Origin: Podocnemis expansa
Taxonomy: Eukaryota; Chordata; Testudines; Podocnemididae
Direction of reading: 5' to 3'
Length of the DNA: 64,000 nt
Assembly: GCA_007922195.1 (NCBI GenBank)
Contig: ML681990.1
Coordinates: 35,967,109-36,031,108, forward strand
Position 1 is the stretch's first letter. Every line of letters begins with the position of its first letter. Positions 35,081 to 46,708 of the stretch are shown piece after piece. The position numbers and the translations under genes are program-made. The notes beneath the pieces were generated by a model, which was not told where the DNA came from, did no database searches, and was given only the letters and a program-made list of their open reading frames with translations.

Positions 35081-35171
35081 CATGCAATAAATAAATGTAT
35101 TAGTCTTTAAAAGTGCCACCAGACTCCTTCTTAGTTTTGCTGAACTAGACTAACACCGCTACCTCTTTGGT
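35081..35171 (+). repeat. Dispersed 'GATGAAGTGGG' repeat, right inverted arm
   Basis: CATGCAATAAATAAATGTAT, TAGTCTTTAAAAGTGCCACC and GACTAACACCGCTACC: plus-strand copy beginning in mid-unit exactly at the CR1 tail end. Confidence 0.75.
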
Positions 35172-35213
35172 GTTTATTATGGTTTCAGTACTCAGTATAA
35201 ATAGAATCATCTT

Positions 35214-35432
35214 CCAGTCAAGGCTAGAGGCCTGAGGAGAGACAGGTGCATCCTAGAGGTGAATGCCTGGCTGCAAAGATGGTGTGGTCAGGAGGGATTT
35301 GTCTTCCTTGACCATGGAGTACTGTTTCAGGACAGAGGATTGATAGGCAGAGATGGCCTTCACCTGTCCAGGAAGGGGAAGAGCATATTTGGGCACAGAC
35401 TGGCTGACCTAGTGAGGAGGGCTTTAAACTAG
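35214..35432 (+). pseudogene. CR1 ORF1 C-terminus (esterase-like domain), truncated
   Basis: An open stretch of about 70 codons ending at TAG 35430-35432. It reads as the end of the SGNH-esterase domain found in many CR1 ORF1 proteins: ILEVNAWLQRWCGQEGF, then GRDGLHLSRKGKSIFGHRLA. The D-x-x-H pair that supplies the catalytic Asp and His in this fold is present as D-G-L-H. The N-terminal part, with the catalytic Ser block and zinc finger, is missing because the element is 5' truncated. ORF1 proteins of this type bind RNA or lipid during retrotransposition; the role here is by family only. Confidence 0.7.
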
Positions 35433-35711
35433 GTTCAAAGGGGGAAGGAGTCCAAAGCCCACAGGTAAGTGACAATGTGGGTGATCTGGGGGAAGGGATG
35501 GAACTTGGGGGGTACTGGGACTGTAGTACCAGGAATAAAAGAGAAGGTGGTTGGAACATGGGGGGGGGGATCAAATAAATGTCTTAAGTGCTCTACTGAA
35601 GCCCCAATACGCAAGGAGAGTGAGGGAGGAGAACTCTAAGAAAAAAGGCAAGGAGATTTATGTAATAGAATTGAAAATCAACATGACAAAGTAGGGCAAT
35701 CGCCCGGGTAT

Positions 35712-38471
35712 CTTAGGTGCCTTTAAACTAATGCGAGGAGCCTAGGGAATAAGCAAGAAGAATTGGTAATACTAGCGCAGACAAGGAACTATGATATCAT
35801 AGGAATAACGGAGACGTGGTGGGATAGTCTGCATGACTGGAGCTCTGCCATGGATGGGTATAAACTGTTCAGGAAAGACAGGCAGGGAAGAAGAGGGGGA
35901 GGAGTAGCACTATATGTAAAAGAGCTCTATGACTGCTCAGAGCTCCATTATGGCAGTGGAAGCGTGCCAGTAGAAAGTCTGTGGGTTACATTGAGAGGGG
36001 AACGCAACAAGGGGGATGTTGTGGTGGGTGTATGCTATAGACCACCAGACCAGAAGCAGGAGGTGGATGAGGTGTTCTATGGACAACTAGCGGAAGCTTC
36101 TAGATCACAGGCCCTGCTGCTGATGGGGGACTTCAATTACCCTGACATCTGCTGGGAGGCCATTACAGCAGTGCATGGGCAATCCAGGAAATTTTTAGAG
36201 TGTGTTGGGGACAACTTTCTAGTACAAATGCTGGAGGAACCAACTAGGGACCTTGCACTGCTCGACCTGCTGCTCACAAACAGGGAAGAATTGATCAGGG
36301 AGGTAGAGGTAAATGGCAAGCTAGGCAGTAGTGACCATGACATAGTTGAGTTCAGGATGCTGATTAAAGGAAGGAAGGAAAGAAACAAAACAAAACCCCT
36401 GGACTTCAAAAAAGCAGATTTTGGCTCCCTCAGGGAACTGATGGGCAGGATCCTTTGGGAAGCTAATCTGAAGGGGAAAGGAGTCCAAGAGAGTTGGTTA
36501 TATTTTAAAGAAACCCTGCTAACGGCACAGGAAGTTGCCATTCCAATTAGGAGGAAGAACAAACATGTGAGGCAGCCAGAATGGCTTAGCAGAGAACTCT
36601 GCTCTGAGCTTAAACATAAAAAGGAAGCTTACAGGAAGTGGAAGCTTGGTCAGATGACCAAGGAGGCATAAAAAGATATTGCTAGGGACTGCAGCGATAA
36701 AATCAGAAAGGCCAAAGGACAAATGGAGTTGCAGCTAGCAAGGGATGTAAAGGATAACAGGAAGGGGTTCTACAAGTATGTTAGTAACAAGAAGAGGATC
36801 AGGGATGGTGTAGGCCCCTTGCTGAATAGGGCAGGCATCCTTGTGACAGAGGATGAGGAAAAAGCTGAAGTGCTCAATGCATTTTTTGCTTCAGTTTTCA
36901 CAGGCAGGGTCAGCTCCCAGCCCACCACCATGGGTGGGGCAGATTGGAGAGAAGAAGAGAGGCCCTTGGTGACGGAAGGTCAGGTTAGGGACTGCTTAAA
37001 GAAGCTGGATGTGCACAAGTCCATGGGGCCGGACGAACTGCATCCAAGGGTGCTGAGGGAATTGGCCGATGAGATAGCAGCACCGCTGGCCGTTATCTTT
37101 CAAAACTCATGGAGAACGGGGGAGGTGCCAGAGGACTGGAAAAAAGCAAATGTAGTGCCTATTTTAAAGAAAGGGAAAAAGGAGGATCCAGGGAATTACA
37201 GACCAGTCAGCCTCACCTCAATCCCTGGAAAAATTATGGAGCAGGTTCTCAAAGAATCCATCCTCAAACACTTAGAAGAAAATAAAGTGATCAGGAACAG
37301 TCAGCATGGATTTACCAAGGGTAAATCATGCCTGACCAATCTCATTTCCTTCTATGGGCAGATGACTGGTTTTCTGGATGCAGGAAGAACCGTTGATGTG
37401 ATATACCTTGATTTTAGCAAGGCTTTTGATACAGTTTCCCACAGCATTCTCATTGGAAAATTAAGGATGTATGGGTTGGATAGGTAGACTATAAGGTGGA
37501 TAGAAAACTGGCTAGATCAGTGGTTTCAGCGTGTAGGAATCAATGGTTCCATGTCTAGCTGGCAACCACTCACAAGTGGTGTGCCCCAGGGGTTGGTCCT
37601 GGGGCTGGTTCTGTTCAGCCTTTTCATCAATGACCTGGATGATGGAATAGACTGCACTCTCAGTAAGTTTGCGGATGACACCAAGCTGGGGGGAACAGTA
37701 GACACGTTGGAGGGCGAGAACAGGATTCAGGGAGACCTAGATAAATTGGAACAGTGGGCCAATAAAAATCTTATGAGGTTCAATAAGGACAAGTGTAAAA
37801 TCCTGCACGTGGGACGAAAAAACCCTATGCACCGCTACAGGCTGGGAAACATGCAGCTAAATAGCAGCAGTGTAGAAAAGGACCTGGGGGTCATGGTGGA
37901 TGGGAAGCTAGATATGAGTCAGCAGTGTGCTCTTGCTGCCAAAAAGGCCAATGGCATACTGGGCTGCATCAAAAGAAGTATTACCAGCAGATCAAGGGAT
38001 GTGATCATTCCCCTCTATTCTGCACTGGTGAGGCCACATCTAGAATACTGTGTTCAGTTTTGGGCTGCCCACTACAAAAAGGACAGGGACATGCTAGAGA
38101 GAGTTCAGAGGAGGGCAACCAAAATGATTAAAGGGCTGGACCACAAGCCCTATGAGGAAAGACTGAAAGCATTAGGCTTATTTAGTCTGCAGAAGAGAAG
38201 ATTGAGGGGGGATTTGATAGCAACCTTCAGCTACTTGAAGGGATGGTCTGAGGAAGATGGAGGTCGACTGTTCTCGGTAATAACAGAGGACAGAACGAGG
38301 AACAATGGTCTCAAGTTGCGGTTAGGGAGGTCGAGGCTGGATAGTAGAAAAAACTTTTTTACTAGGAGATTCGTGAAGCCTTGGAATGAGCTGCCGAGGG
38401 AGGTGGTGAAATCTCCATCTTTGGAGGTGTTTAAGGCCCGGCTGGACAAAACCATGACTGGGACGGTTTAG
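35712..38471 (+). pseudogene. CR1 ORF2: endonuclease-reverse transcriptase, three stops
   Basis: One frame runs about 920 codons. Endonuclease (AP-like): TNARSLGNKQEEL at 35727, IGITETWWD, GDFNYPD (36126) and the catalytic SDHD (36330-36341). Reverse transcriptase: [38 protein letters not shown], and the catalytic FADD at 37668-37679. The C-terminal CR1 block ([18 protein letters not shown]) ends at TAG 38469-38471. Stops at 35724 (the Tyr of the usual LYTNAR block), 36669 (TAA) and 37485 (TAG) break it; there are no frameshifts. All catalytic blocks I can see are intact. Family role: nicks target DNA and copies its own RNA there. This copy cannot make the full protein. Confidence 0.93.
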
Positions 38472-38560
38472 TGGGAATGGTCCTGCCTCTGGCAGGGGGT
38501 TGGACTAGATGACCAATGAGGTCCCTTCCAACCCTGTGATTCTATGATTCTGTGATCTGT

Positions 38561-38883
38561 ATTAAGTGGTTGAATGTAGCTAAACATTTGTATGATGGGA
38601 TGTATAACCCCTACACTGGGCAAGAAGGGGTTAAGGAGCTGCTTTGGACTCAGTCAGGCCTCACCTGCAAGAGATGCACAAGAGGGAGGGAGAGGAGATA
38701 GAACAGAAACAGAGCCATGAAGAGGAAAGACTTCCAACCCACAACTCCAGAGGAAGGTCAGGATCTTTCTCAACAACTGCCTGAAAATGCTTCCCTGATG
38801 AAAAGGACATGATTCTGATATACCCTGAGAGGGAGGCATTTACATTTTTCTCATGGTCTGTTAGTTTGTGTTACTTGTTACTC
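38561..38883. other. Unassigned, possible LTR fragment
   Basis: Contains TGTATAACCCCTACACTGGG and a purine-rich middle (GGGAGGGAGAGGAGATAGAA), suggesting an LTR piece cut by the neighbouring CR1 and M4, but no ends could be fixed. Confidence 0.3.
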
Positions 38884-38886
38884 TTT

Positions 38887-39335
38887 GGCTTTGTCTACAA
38901 TGGCAAATTAGTCTGGACTAAGGAGGCTTAGCTCAGACTACTTTAGTCCATGGCCACACTAGGCTTTCCCTAGTCTGAACTAAGAAATTCCTTAGTTGGG
39001 AATAAAGAAAGCTTATTTGGAACTAGTGAGTACCAGGATTAGTCCAGACTTGCACGTTTAGTTGAACTTTACTTCGAACTAAGCTTGTGCAAGATTTGAA
39101 CTAAGGCTTAGTTCAAACTTAAGACGTTCAAATTAAGTCATTAGTTTGAACTAAAAACATATTCTAGTTTGAACTAAGTGGTAGTTCGAACTAGAATGCT
39201 TGGTTAGTTCAAACTAAGTGATTGGTGGATTCTAGAGTCATCTAATGGGGCAGTGGTGGTTAGTTTGAACTATGCTCGTACTTCTTAGTTCAGACTTGCA
39301 AGTCCGAACGAAGTTTGGCATATGTAGACATAGCC
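38887..39335. mobile_element. Palindromic-core MITE M4 (AGTTCGAACT type)
   Basis: Left end GGCTTTGTCTACAATGGCAA and complement of right end GGCTATGTCTACATATGCCA; TTT on both sides (38884-38886, 39336-39338). Same vocabulary as M1: TTAGTTTGAACTA, AGTTCGAACTAGA, TTAGTTCAAACTAAG. Its subterminal parts (AGTCTGGACTAAGGAGGCTT; CCATGGCCACACTAG) also match M1. It abuts the left terminal repeat of the DIRS element. Confidence 0.82.
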
Positions 39336-39582
39336 TTTGAGTGCTTTCACATGTTCATTTCCAGTTAGATGTGAGCATGTACCACATGCACCAGTACCGG
39401 ACTTTTTCCTGCAGTGGAATCGATAGGGTTGGCTCTAGTGCCTGTGTACAGAGTGATGCTGACTCTTCTCTCTCTCAGTTCCTTCTTACCACCTGTGGTG
39501 GTGCTGGAACATCCCATTGCTCCTGCAAGTCTTTCATCAACCTAGTGGTTTATCATTATCAAGTGCACATTGTTAGTTCTTA

Positions 39583-41290
39583 TTGTTAAGTGTTAATTAT
39601 AGAGTTAATTTTAGTTTGTGTTTGGACCAGAGATGGGACATGCCCCAGTCCCCAGGTTTTAAACCGTGCCCTTCATGCAAGAAGCCTATGCCAGTGGATG
39701 ATCCACACCAGGGCTGCTTCAAGTGTTTAGGGGATGCTTGGGTTTGGGAGAACTGTAAGATCTGTAAAATTTTCCAACCTCAAACTAAAAGGGATCAGAG
39801 CATCAACCCTACAGTCATCCAAATGGAGTTGGTGCTCAACTTGGCATCAGAACCGAAGCTGGATTTGACACCATGCATGTCAGTATTGGCATGGGCTCAA
39901 GTGAGACCTTGTCAGACCAATCAGCTCCACAGGCTCTGAGGGTGTCAAGTGCCTGACCCAGACACACTTTCAACACCAGGAAGTGGCAAGGGCCCTTGGC
40001 ATATGATGGTTCCCCAATATGCCTGAGTCTTTTCAGGTGATGAAGGATCTCCTGACTTTTCTGCTGCTGCTGACACCTAGGAAAGGGAGGCCTCTGCTCC
40101 CAGAGCTGGCTGCCTCCTTGAGGAACCCATTGAGGAGAAAATCTGTGTGAAGACTCTGCAGTGATCCCCATCTCCAAAGCACCACACTGCAATATGATTG
40201 CTGTCACCAGACCTGCAAATGGCAGTCCCTGGAGCTGCACTTTGAGATGTCAGGTTCCTGTCTCTGGATGCTTGGCACTGATCTCCAAACTAATACAGAA
40301 TGCCACTGATCCCTAAAGGCTCTGCACTAATCCGCAGACACCCACTGTGGATCTCCAGAGTCCTAGGCTAGCTCATCAAGTCCTTATAAAAAACAAAAGG
40401 ACAAACATGATCATTGTTGCAGAAGATTTCTGTGAACAGTACAGTGCAAAAAGGCATTTGGTGCTGGCACCCCCTACTATTGTCCAAGAGTAGCTCTTTA
40501 GAGTCAGAGGAAGAGAATGTGACCCCTCCAAGAGGACAATCTTTAAATCAGGTGGCCTTTTCCCCCCTGATTCTACTGATGAGGGTTGGTCATGGCAGTT
40601 TTGGAACCTGTCTAAGATCCTCCAGATTGCAGTCCCACAAGCTCACTTGCTTGTAGGAGCCTCGATGCTAAGCATCTCAATAGCCTTGAGCACAGCACTG
40701 AATCTGGATGTGGAGTTCTGCCAAGAGGGGACACCCACAGACAGCTCAGCAAGGGTTACTCTCCCCAAAAGGACCCTGCCCTCCTCCCCCACATTTACCA
40801 GACTCGTCTTCTGATTTGTCCAATGAAGCAGTAGTAGGGCCCTCCACCACAGCCCCATTAGATGACTCTAGAACCTGCCAAGATCTGCTGAAGTGTATGG
40901 CATTCAACTTGGAGCTCAAGGTACCTGTGGATGAACTATTTGGCATCCTGGCAACACTGGCTCCATTCAGGGTAGCTATCCAGAGCACAAAGGAGTAATG
41001 AAGTTGATCAAGACAGTATGGCAGACCCCTGCCTCCTTGCCCCCTTCCCCTGTCTAAATGGTTGGAAAAGAAATATTATGTTCCTCCCAAAGGGTTTGAA
41101 TGCCTTTATATTCACCCTCCTTCCTAGGATCATTGGTGGTCACAGCTTCCAATAAAAAGGACAGGCATGGCCAGATGAGTTTCACCCTAAAAAATAAGGA
41201 GGCCAAAAAGCTTGAACTATTTGGGCACAAGGTTAATTCAACAGCAAGTCTGAAGCTGAGGTATCCAACCAACAAGTGCTAGTGGGGAGC
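39583..41290 (+). pseudogene. DIRS gag-like ORF remnant
   Basis: The first part (39646-39740) has a cysteine motif CPSCKKPMPVDDPHQGC followed by FKCLG, the C-x2-C ... H-x3-C-x2-C pattern at the start of vertebrate DIRS gag. A later segment (40900-41000) reads LELKVPVDELFGILATLAPF, and 41100-41280 reads SLVVTASNKKDRHGQ then KEAKKLELFGHKVNSTASLK, the conserved end of the same protein. Stops and shifts separate these blocks. Its product would package the element RNA; nothing functional remains. Confidence 0.7.
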
Positions 41291-42259
41291 TACCATTTTA
41301 ACATCTGGCAGTCATTGGGTAAATTCTCCAAATCCCTGCCATAAGCCCCACCGACAAGAATCTGAGGTGATCCTGGCAGAAGGGAGGAGAGTAGCTAGGG
41401 CCTTCCTTGAAGGAACATCATATATAGCTGATTGTGCAGCCAGAACTGTTGCTTCAATGGTAACAATGAAAAGTGTGCCTTGGCTCCAATCTTCTGGTCT
41501 TTTGGTGATGGTTCAGCAATCTACTAAGGACCTTCCTTTTAATGACATAACCCTGTTTGCTGACCAAACAGACTGTAAGCTGCATGGGCTGAAGGACTTG
41601 AAGACTACACTGTGCTCTCTAGGCCTGTGCGCTCTGTACTCTATTACGAGGCATTTCAGACCTCTACAGTCACAGATGTTTGGAGGGTGACTTTGAGGGG
41701 AGCCCTTTAAAAGAAAGAATAGGGGTTACAAACATTGCCAGGACCACTCATCAGCTACAGCCTTCCACCCCAGTTTAGCTCAAGCTGTCACCCCACAGGG
41801 GGCAAACAAAACTTTTGAAGATAACCCTGAGGGCAGCCTACTAGCCATGACCCCGGATCCAGACTGCTGATTATTTTCATCTCACCTTACTCCCTTCTGC
41901 CTAACCTTGGCAGCCATATCAGAACATGGGTATTAAATACAGTTGCTGCTGGATAGACTTGTTAGTCCATTTCTTTCCTGTCTCCCCACCCCACCCCTTT
42001 CCCCATCCCTCTTCAGTGACCCCTCTCATGAGCAATGCCTCGTCCAGGGTGTGATGGCCCTTTCACAACTGGGTGCAGTGGAAGAGGCTCCTCAAGTTCT
42101 GAGGAGGAGAGGCTTGTGTTCTTGCTACATTCTGATTTGAAAGGTGAAAGGTGGCTTGAGACCTATCCTGGACTGTGAGACCTGAGTAGATATCTTGAGA
42201 AGTTAAAGGTCTATATGGTCTTTCTGGCTGCCATAATCCCCTCTCTCTGGATCCGGGGG

Positions 42260-43200
42260 AATGGTATACTGCCCTCATCTTAAAAGATGCTTATTTCCGT
42301 AATTCCATTTTTCCAGGCCACAGGAGGTTCCTACAATTCATGGTGGACATGCAAACACTATCAGTTCACCATGCTCCCCTTTGGCCTATCTTCATCCTAA
42401 ATGGATGATGGTCACTGGGGGTGGTGAAGGATACAAGTCCAGTCCAATACTGAGGTCCCCCCAGCCACCCGTCAAGCACTGGAACTGTTGATAAATGAGA
42501 AAAAGGCAACATGTACCTGGCCAGAGGATAGAATTCATTGAGGAACTCCGAGATTCTACCCAATCCAGAGCACTGTTACCAAAGGTCAGGTTCTTGACAA
42601 TGTCAGATATCATAGCTCAAATATCGTCCACCCTCTTACCACAACACAGGAATGCCTCAGTCTACTGATTCACGTGGCAACCTGAACTTAGCTGCTTCCA
42701 TATACTAGACTGCACCTCAGACCTCTGCAAAGTGGCTGGCAACTATGTATTCCCTATCCAGACACCAGCTGGACACAATCCTCACAGTTCCTCCACAGAT
42801 ATTTACCTCTCTATCATGGTGGATGAGTTAGCAGGAATGCCATTTGCTGGCCCACAACTGACATTGTCATTGGTTTCAGGTGCCTCAGAAGTAGATTGGG
42901 GAGCCCACTGCAATACACTCAGAGACCAAAGCCTCTGGACAAGGGACAAACTGGCATTATGCATCAATGTCGGAGAACTCTGGGCCCTTCAACTAGCTTG
43001 AGAGGTATTCCTTCCTCACTTCTCCAACAAGGTTGTTCAAGTTATCACAGACAACATGTCCACTGTGAACTGTATCAACAAGCAAGGGCAGTCCAGATCC
43101 TCAGCGTTTTGTCAAGAGGACTTACATCTGTCAAACTCCTGTGTAAGTCACAACATTCAACTAGAAACAGTGCACCCTTCCTGGCAAGGATACTTTAACA
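42260..43200 (+). pseudogene. DIRS reverse transcriptase / RNase H remnant
   Basis: 42280-42345 reads LKDAYFRNSIFPGHRRFLQF, the RT palm entry block. From 42780 it reads YLSIMVDELAG, then SEVDWGAHCNTL (RNase H strand with the W-G-A-H block) and INVGELWALQLA. 43030-43090 reads VITDNMSTVNCINKQ, the RNase H 'DN' motif. Several shifts occur between 42390 and 42780, where the catalytic RT part is lost. The order RT then RNase H then recombinase is that of DIRS. Confidence 0.78.
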
Positions 43201-43231
43201 GATTGCCTCAGTAGATCCTGTTGCTCTCAGT

Positions 43232-43673
43232 GGGTATGGCTACACTGAAAAGTTTTTTCAGAATAAGGAAACTTATTTCAAAAAAACTTTTTACTTGGCC
43301 ATGCAGGCATTTTGTTATTTCAAAATTAGCACTTTTTTATTTTGAAAAAACAAAGTGCTATTTTGAAATAACTAAACCTGCTTTTATTTCAAAAGGGCAA
43401 TTTTTGAAATAGTTATTTCAAAAAAAGCCATTCCAAGCTACAGAATTGGCTTTTTTTGAAATAATGGCCCTATACTTTTCCTTGCCTTCCCCTATTTTGA
43501 AATAGACAGTCTAGTGAAAACTCTTTATTTTGAAATAATAATTCCTCCCTTATTGCAAAATAGAGTCTTCACTAGACTCCTATTTCAAAATAATACATTT
43601 GAAATAATGCTATTTCAAAATAATTATTTTGAAGTAACTATTTGGAAATATCTTTGGCAGTGTAGACATAGCC
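43232..43673. mobile_element. Palindromic-core MITE M5 (TATTTTGAAATA type), inside DIRS
   Basis: Left end GGGTATGGCTACACTG and complement of right end GGCTATGTCTACACTG. Interior: TTATTTCAAAA, TTATTTTGAAATA, TTTGAAATAACT words, the same vocabulary as M2 but with no TCGA left (CpG decayed). The DIRS reading resumes at 43680 (S-D-H-S-S-W). Flanking triplets AGT and ACT differ, so the duplication is lost or the border is off by a few bases. Confidence 0.8.
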
Positions 43674-43679
43674 ACTATG

Positions 43680-44680
43680 AGTGATCACTCCAGCTGGAGA
43701 TGGCTAGCCTCATGTTCCAAAGGTGGGGCACTCCCCGAGTCGACCTCTTTGCCATCAAGGGCAACAGAAAATGCATAGTTCTTCTCTCTGCAAGGTCTCA
43801 GTGACAGCTCGACTGACTAATGTTTTTCTCACGCCATGGTCGGGCTGTCTCATGCATGTCTTCCTGCTGAGACCACTGATCCACAAAGTCCTCATACAAA
43901 TCAAGAGACAAAAAGAATGGGTCATCCTGGTGGCCTTTGCATGGCTCGATCTGCATTGGTAAAGGATTCTATCTGAGCTATTAGTGGCCTGACCTTGAAT
44001 GTTCCCATAGTGGCTGGACCTGCTTTCCCAGGATCATGGTCATCTTTTCCAGTTGGACCTGGACTCCTTGCAGCTGATAGTGTGAATGCTTCATTGCTAA
44101 GCTGTGAAGAGCCATCCTGCTCAGCTCAAATCCAGAAGAGTCTGTTGAAAAGCAGAAAACCTTCTACCAGTGCATCTTACCTAGCCAAGTGGAAGCATTT
44201 CACCCACTGGGTAGTTTGCTGCAATGTCTCTCCAACTAATATCACCTATTCAAGTTATCTTGGACTGTCCGTGTCATCTAAAACAGGAAGGCTTGGCTTT
44301 CTTGTCAGTTAAAGTGTAGCTACCAACAATATCGGCCGTTCAGCATACTGTAAGGGCAGAACGTTCTTCTGCATGAGATGACAGCCAGAGGCCTGGAAAG
44401 GCTCTTCCCACCACTGCAAGATCCAGTTCTCTAATGGGATCTGAATCTCATCTTCTCCATGCTCACTGGCCCACCATTTGAGCCCTTGGCTTCCTCTTTT
44501 CTCACACAACTGTCTTAGAAGTTCGCATTCGTCAGCTAGGTAGGTCTCTGGGATTAAGGCCTTAATCTCAGGGCCTTTTTTTTAATTCTATCTTTTACAA
44601 AGACAAGGTCCTGCTATGCCATTCACTGGCTTTCCTGCTAAAGTTGATATCCCACTTCCATTTCAGTGTTGCAAACATCA
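43680..44680 (+). pseudogene. DIRS tyrosine recombinase remnant and linker
   Basis: 43680-43975 continues the post-RNase H linker (GALPESTSLPS; LIHKVLIQIKRQKEWVILVA). 44135-44230 reads RKPSTSASYLAKWKHFTHW, the N-terminal SAM-like core-binding start of DIRS recombinases. 44400-44480 reads WDLNLIFSMLTGPPFEPLA with a shift. 44600-44650 keeps FTGFPAKVDIPLPFQ, the approach to the catalytic region. The C-terminal Arg-His-Arg-Tyr part is missing before the right terminal repeat. This enzyme would integrate a circular intermediate; the copy is dead. Confidence 0.75.
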
Positions 44681-45062
44681 TATCTATAAACTCCTACCTG
44701 CCTCTGGGGATACTGCTGAAATGTGACGCAACTGGAACTGGATATGAGTAAGCACTCCAGGAAAGAAAGGTTATTTACCTCATAACTGTTGTTCTTTGAG
44801 ATGTGGTGCTTGGGTCCATTCCACAACTTACTCTCCCTCTCCTTGGTTGGAGTTTTGGCAAGAAAGAAGTGAGAGGGAGTGTGGCTGGTTGCACCATATA
44901 TACATGGGTGCATACTGGCACTGCTGCAGAGGGTGCTAGAACTGGTCCTAAAGTTATCACTAGGGGAAAAGTTTCTGGCACCAGTGCACGTGGTGCACCC
45001 ACAGACCTAACTGGGAATGGGTGTGAGCAACACATCTCAAAAACCAGCAGTTACAAGGTAAA

Positions 45063-45688
45063 TAATTGTTCTTTTTTGTTTATGGACTACTTTGGAAGGG
45101 GAGAAACTTGGAGGTAATCTGGCTGGATACCAAGTCACAGGAAGAGGCAGGCCACCACAGAGGTGCACAACTGGCAGATGCAGCCCCAGCAAAGAGACAG
45201 CTGCCATGCCACTCCTGGCCCAGAGGAGATTCCAGGTGGTTAGCTGACCTCTTCACATCTTGATATCCAAAAAAACAGTCCTTGAATACATGCAGCAACT
45301 ATTATGGACATTTTGTTAGTGACACTGATTTCAGATTTAGACCTATATGCCTAATCATGTACATATCTGAACTGAACATCAGTGCAAACTTCCCAAACAG
45401 CAGTCGAGCATCCACTGACATGCTTGCATTAATGAATGAAGCATATGCATGCATTCTTGCCTATGCTTGTTCTTATACCACCAGGCTTTTCTATTCCTAG
45501 GTTTGTTCCTGATATTGAGCTGCAAGTGGTCTTGTTTGTTTTATAGTCAGCTCTTGTACCTCATTGCAGGACAGATGGACACAAAAGAAGCTGAAGACCA
45601 AACAAGTGAAGAAATGTGCTTGTTTTAGAATCCTACTGCAAGACAGAGCCTATTGCTAATGTATATTTTAGGCAGACACAGTCACAGA
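45063..45688. other. Unassigned stretch right of DIRS
   Basis: No element or coding block recognised. Confidence 0.3.
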
Positions 45689-45973
45689 GGGCTAGTCTTC
45701 ACTAACAGCAGCAAAATCACTGCTGTTAGAGTGACTTTCCCAATCGATTGATCAGGTCTGTGGAGACCTATTCAGTTGATTGAGAAACCGATCTTGGAAC
45801 ACCACCCCAGCAGCTGGAGTAGCACTGAGTCAAAGGGTGGTCCTTCCCTTCCACTCAGCACAGCGGACATGCTGGGTGTTGAGCAGCTGAACTGAGATAT
45901 CTGAGTTATTTTAAGTAACTTGTGTACTTCCATTCGACTGCTGCCCAGAATGGCAGGCAGTGTAGACCTCCCC
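45689..45973. mobile_element. MITE family P, copy 1
   Basis: Ends GGGCTAGTCTTCACTAAC and (complement of right end) GGGGAGGTCTACACTGCC are related to each other and to the GTCTACAC ends of the palindromic-core family, but the interior is ordinary sequence. Clearly homologous to 46709-47000: both share TATTTTAAGTAACTTG, AGTAGCACTGAGT / GTAGTGCTGAGT and CACTCAGCACAG-like words. Confidence 0.7.
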
Positions 45974-46708
45974 TTGCATGAGACTGGAGGGTTGGTTTAT
46001 AGCTATTCTTTATGGTATCCAAGGATCATCTAAATCTTCATATTTTATCTTTGGCCAATGTGTTTCAGTAAATCATCCTAAAGGGACTCTGCCAAGGAAA
46101 TGATTGATGCTGTTTGAGCTAAAGCAGCAGTCCAGAGTTCACGCAGAGTTAGCAGGGGAAGTCAGTGACTTACCAGTATAATTATTAGTTAGTTCAATGA
46201 TTCATGTGTTGTCAAAATTCACACTGCAGATTCCATGGAAATATCACTGTAAGCAATATTTTAAGACAAGGGAACAAAAGCCACATTTTGGTGGTATCCA
46301 GCCCAAAGCAGTTTTAAATGGCCATGTAAAACTCCACCATTACAATTTGAAGTGGAGTACAATCCTCCTGTAGTTCATACGCAAACAGGCATTTAGAGGT
46401 GCTCACTAAATTTGTGTGCTGGGGGGATCAGTGGGTCAATAATGATGTTGGATCTTAAAATCATATAATTTGTAACACTTTCTAGTCTTCTTTGTGTCCT
46501 TTCTGACATGATTTTGGTGGCCAATCTCAAGAACCACTAGAGATAGCAATTTCTGCTTTATATCATTTGAACACAAGGAGTCCCAAGTCCTGAAGGGGCA
46601 TGTGGCACAGAATTCATACTCCAGTGTTCTGGAAGACAGGAAGCATTGAAATCACTCATTGGCCATTCAGAAAATTCAAACTCAGCTTGGAAAATCCACA
46701 ATAGACAA
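45974..46708. other. Unassigned spacer between the two family P copies
   Basis: No repeat or coding signature recognised. Confidence 0.3.

Larger units (their letters stand above)
35214..38560 (+). mobile_element. Young, 5'-truncated CR1 LINE, ~3.35 kb
   Basis: A non-LTR retrotransposon copy holding the ORF1 C-terminus, the whole of ORF2 (endonuclease plus reverse transcriptase) and the 3' UTR ending TGATTCTATGATTCTGTGAT. 5' truncation is usual for target-primed reverse transcription. It has three in-frame stops and no frameshift in ~2.75 kb of ORF2, so it is the youngest retroelement here. No target duplication was expected or seen. Confidence 0.95.
39346..45062 (+). mobile_element. Fossil DIRS (tyrosine-recombinase) retrotransposon, ~5.7 kb
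   Basis: Left terminal sequence (39346-39445: TCACATGTTCATTTCCAGTT, AGATGTGAGCATGTACCACA) is the inverted complement of the right one (about 44935-45035: CCTAACTGGGAATGGGTGTG), as in DIRS inverted terminal repeats. Between them, in order, are gag-like, RT, RNase H, methyltransferase-region-like linker and recombinase remnants, all plus strand. Many frameshifts and stops. Interrupted by M5 at 43232-43673. Confidence 0.85.

Noticed and set aside
36137..36562. 141-codon minus frame
   Set aside because: Shadow of the CR1 ORF2 endonuclease on the opposite strand.
35763..36671. 302-codon frame as a host gene
   Set aside because: It is the endonuclease part of CR1 ORF2; the RT part continues in the same frame after a stop.
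43232..43673. 3 bp target duplication for M5
   Set aside because: Flanking triplets AGT and ACT do not match; left as uncertain rather than forced.
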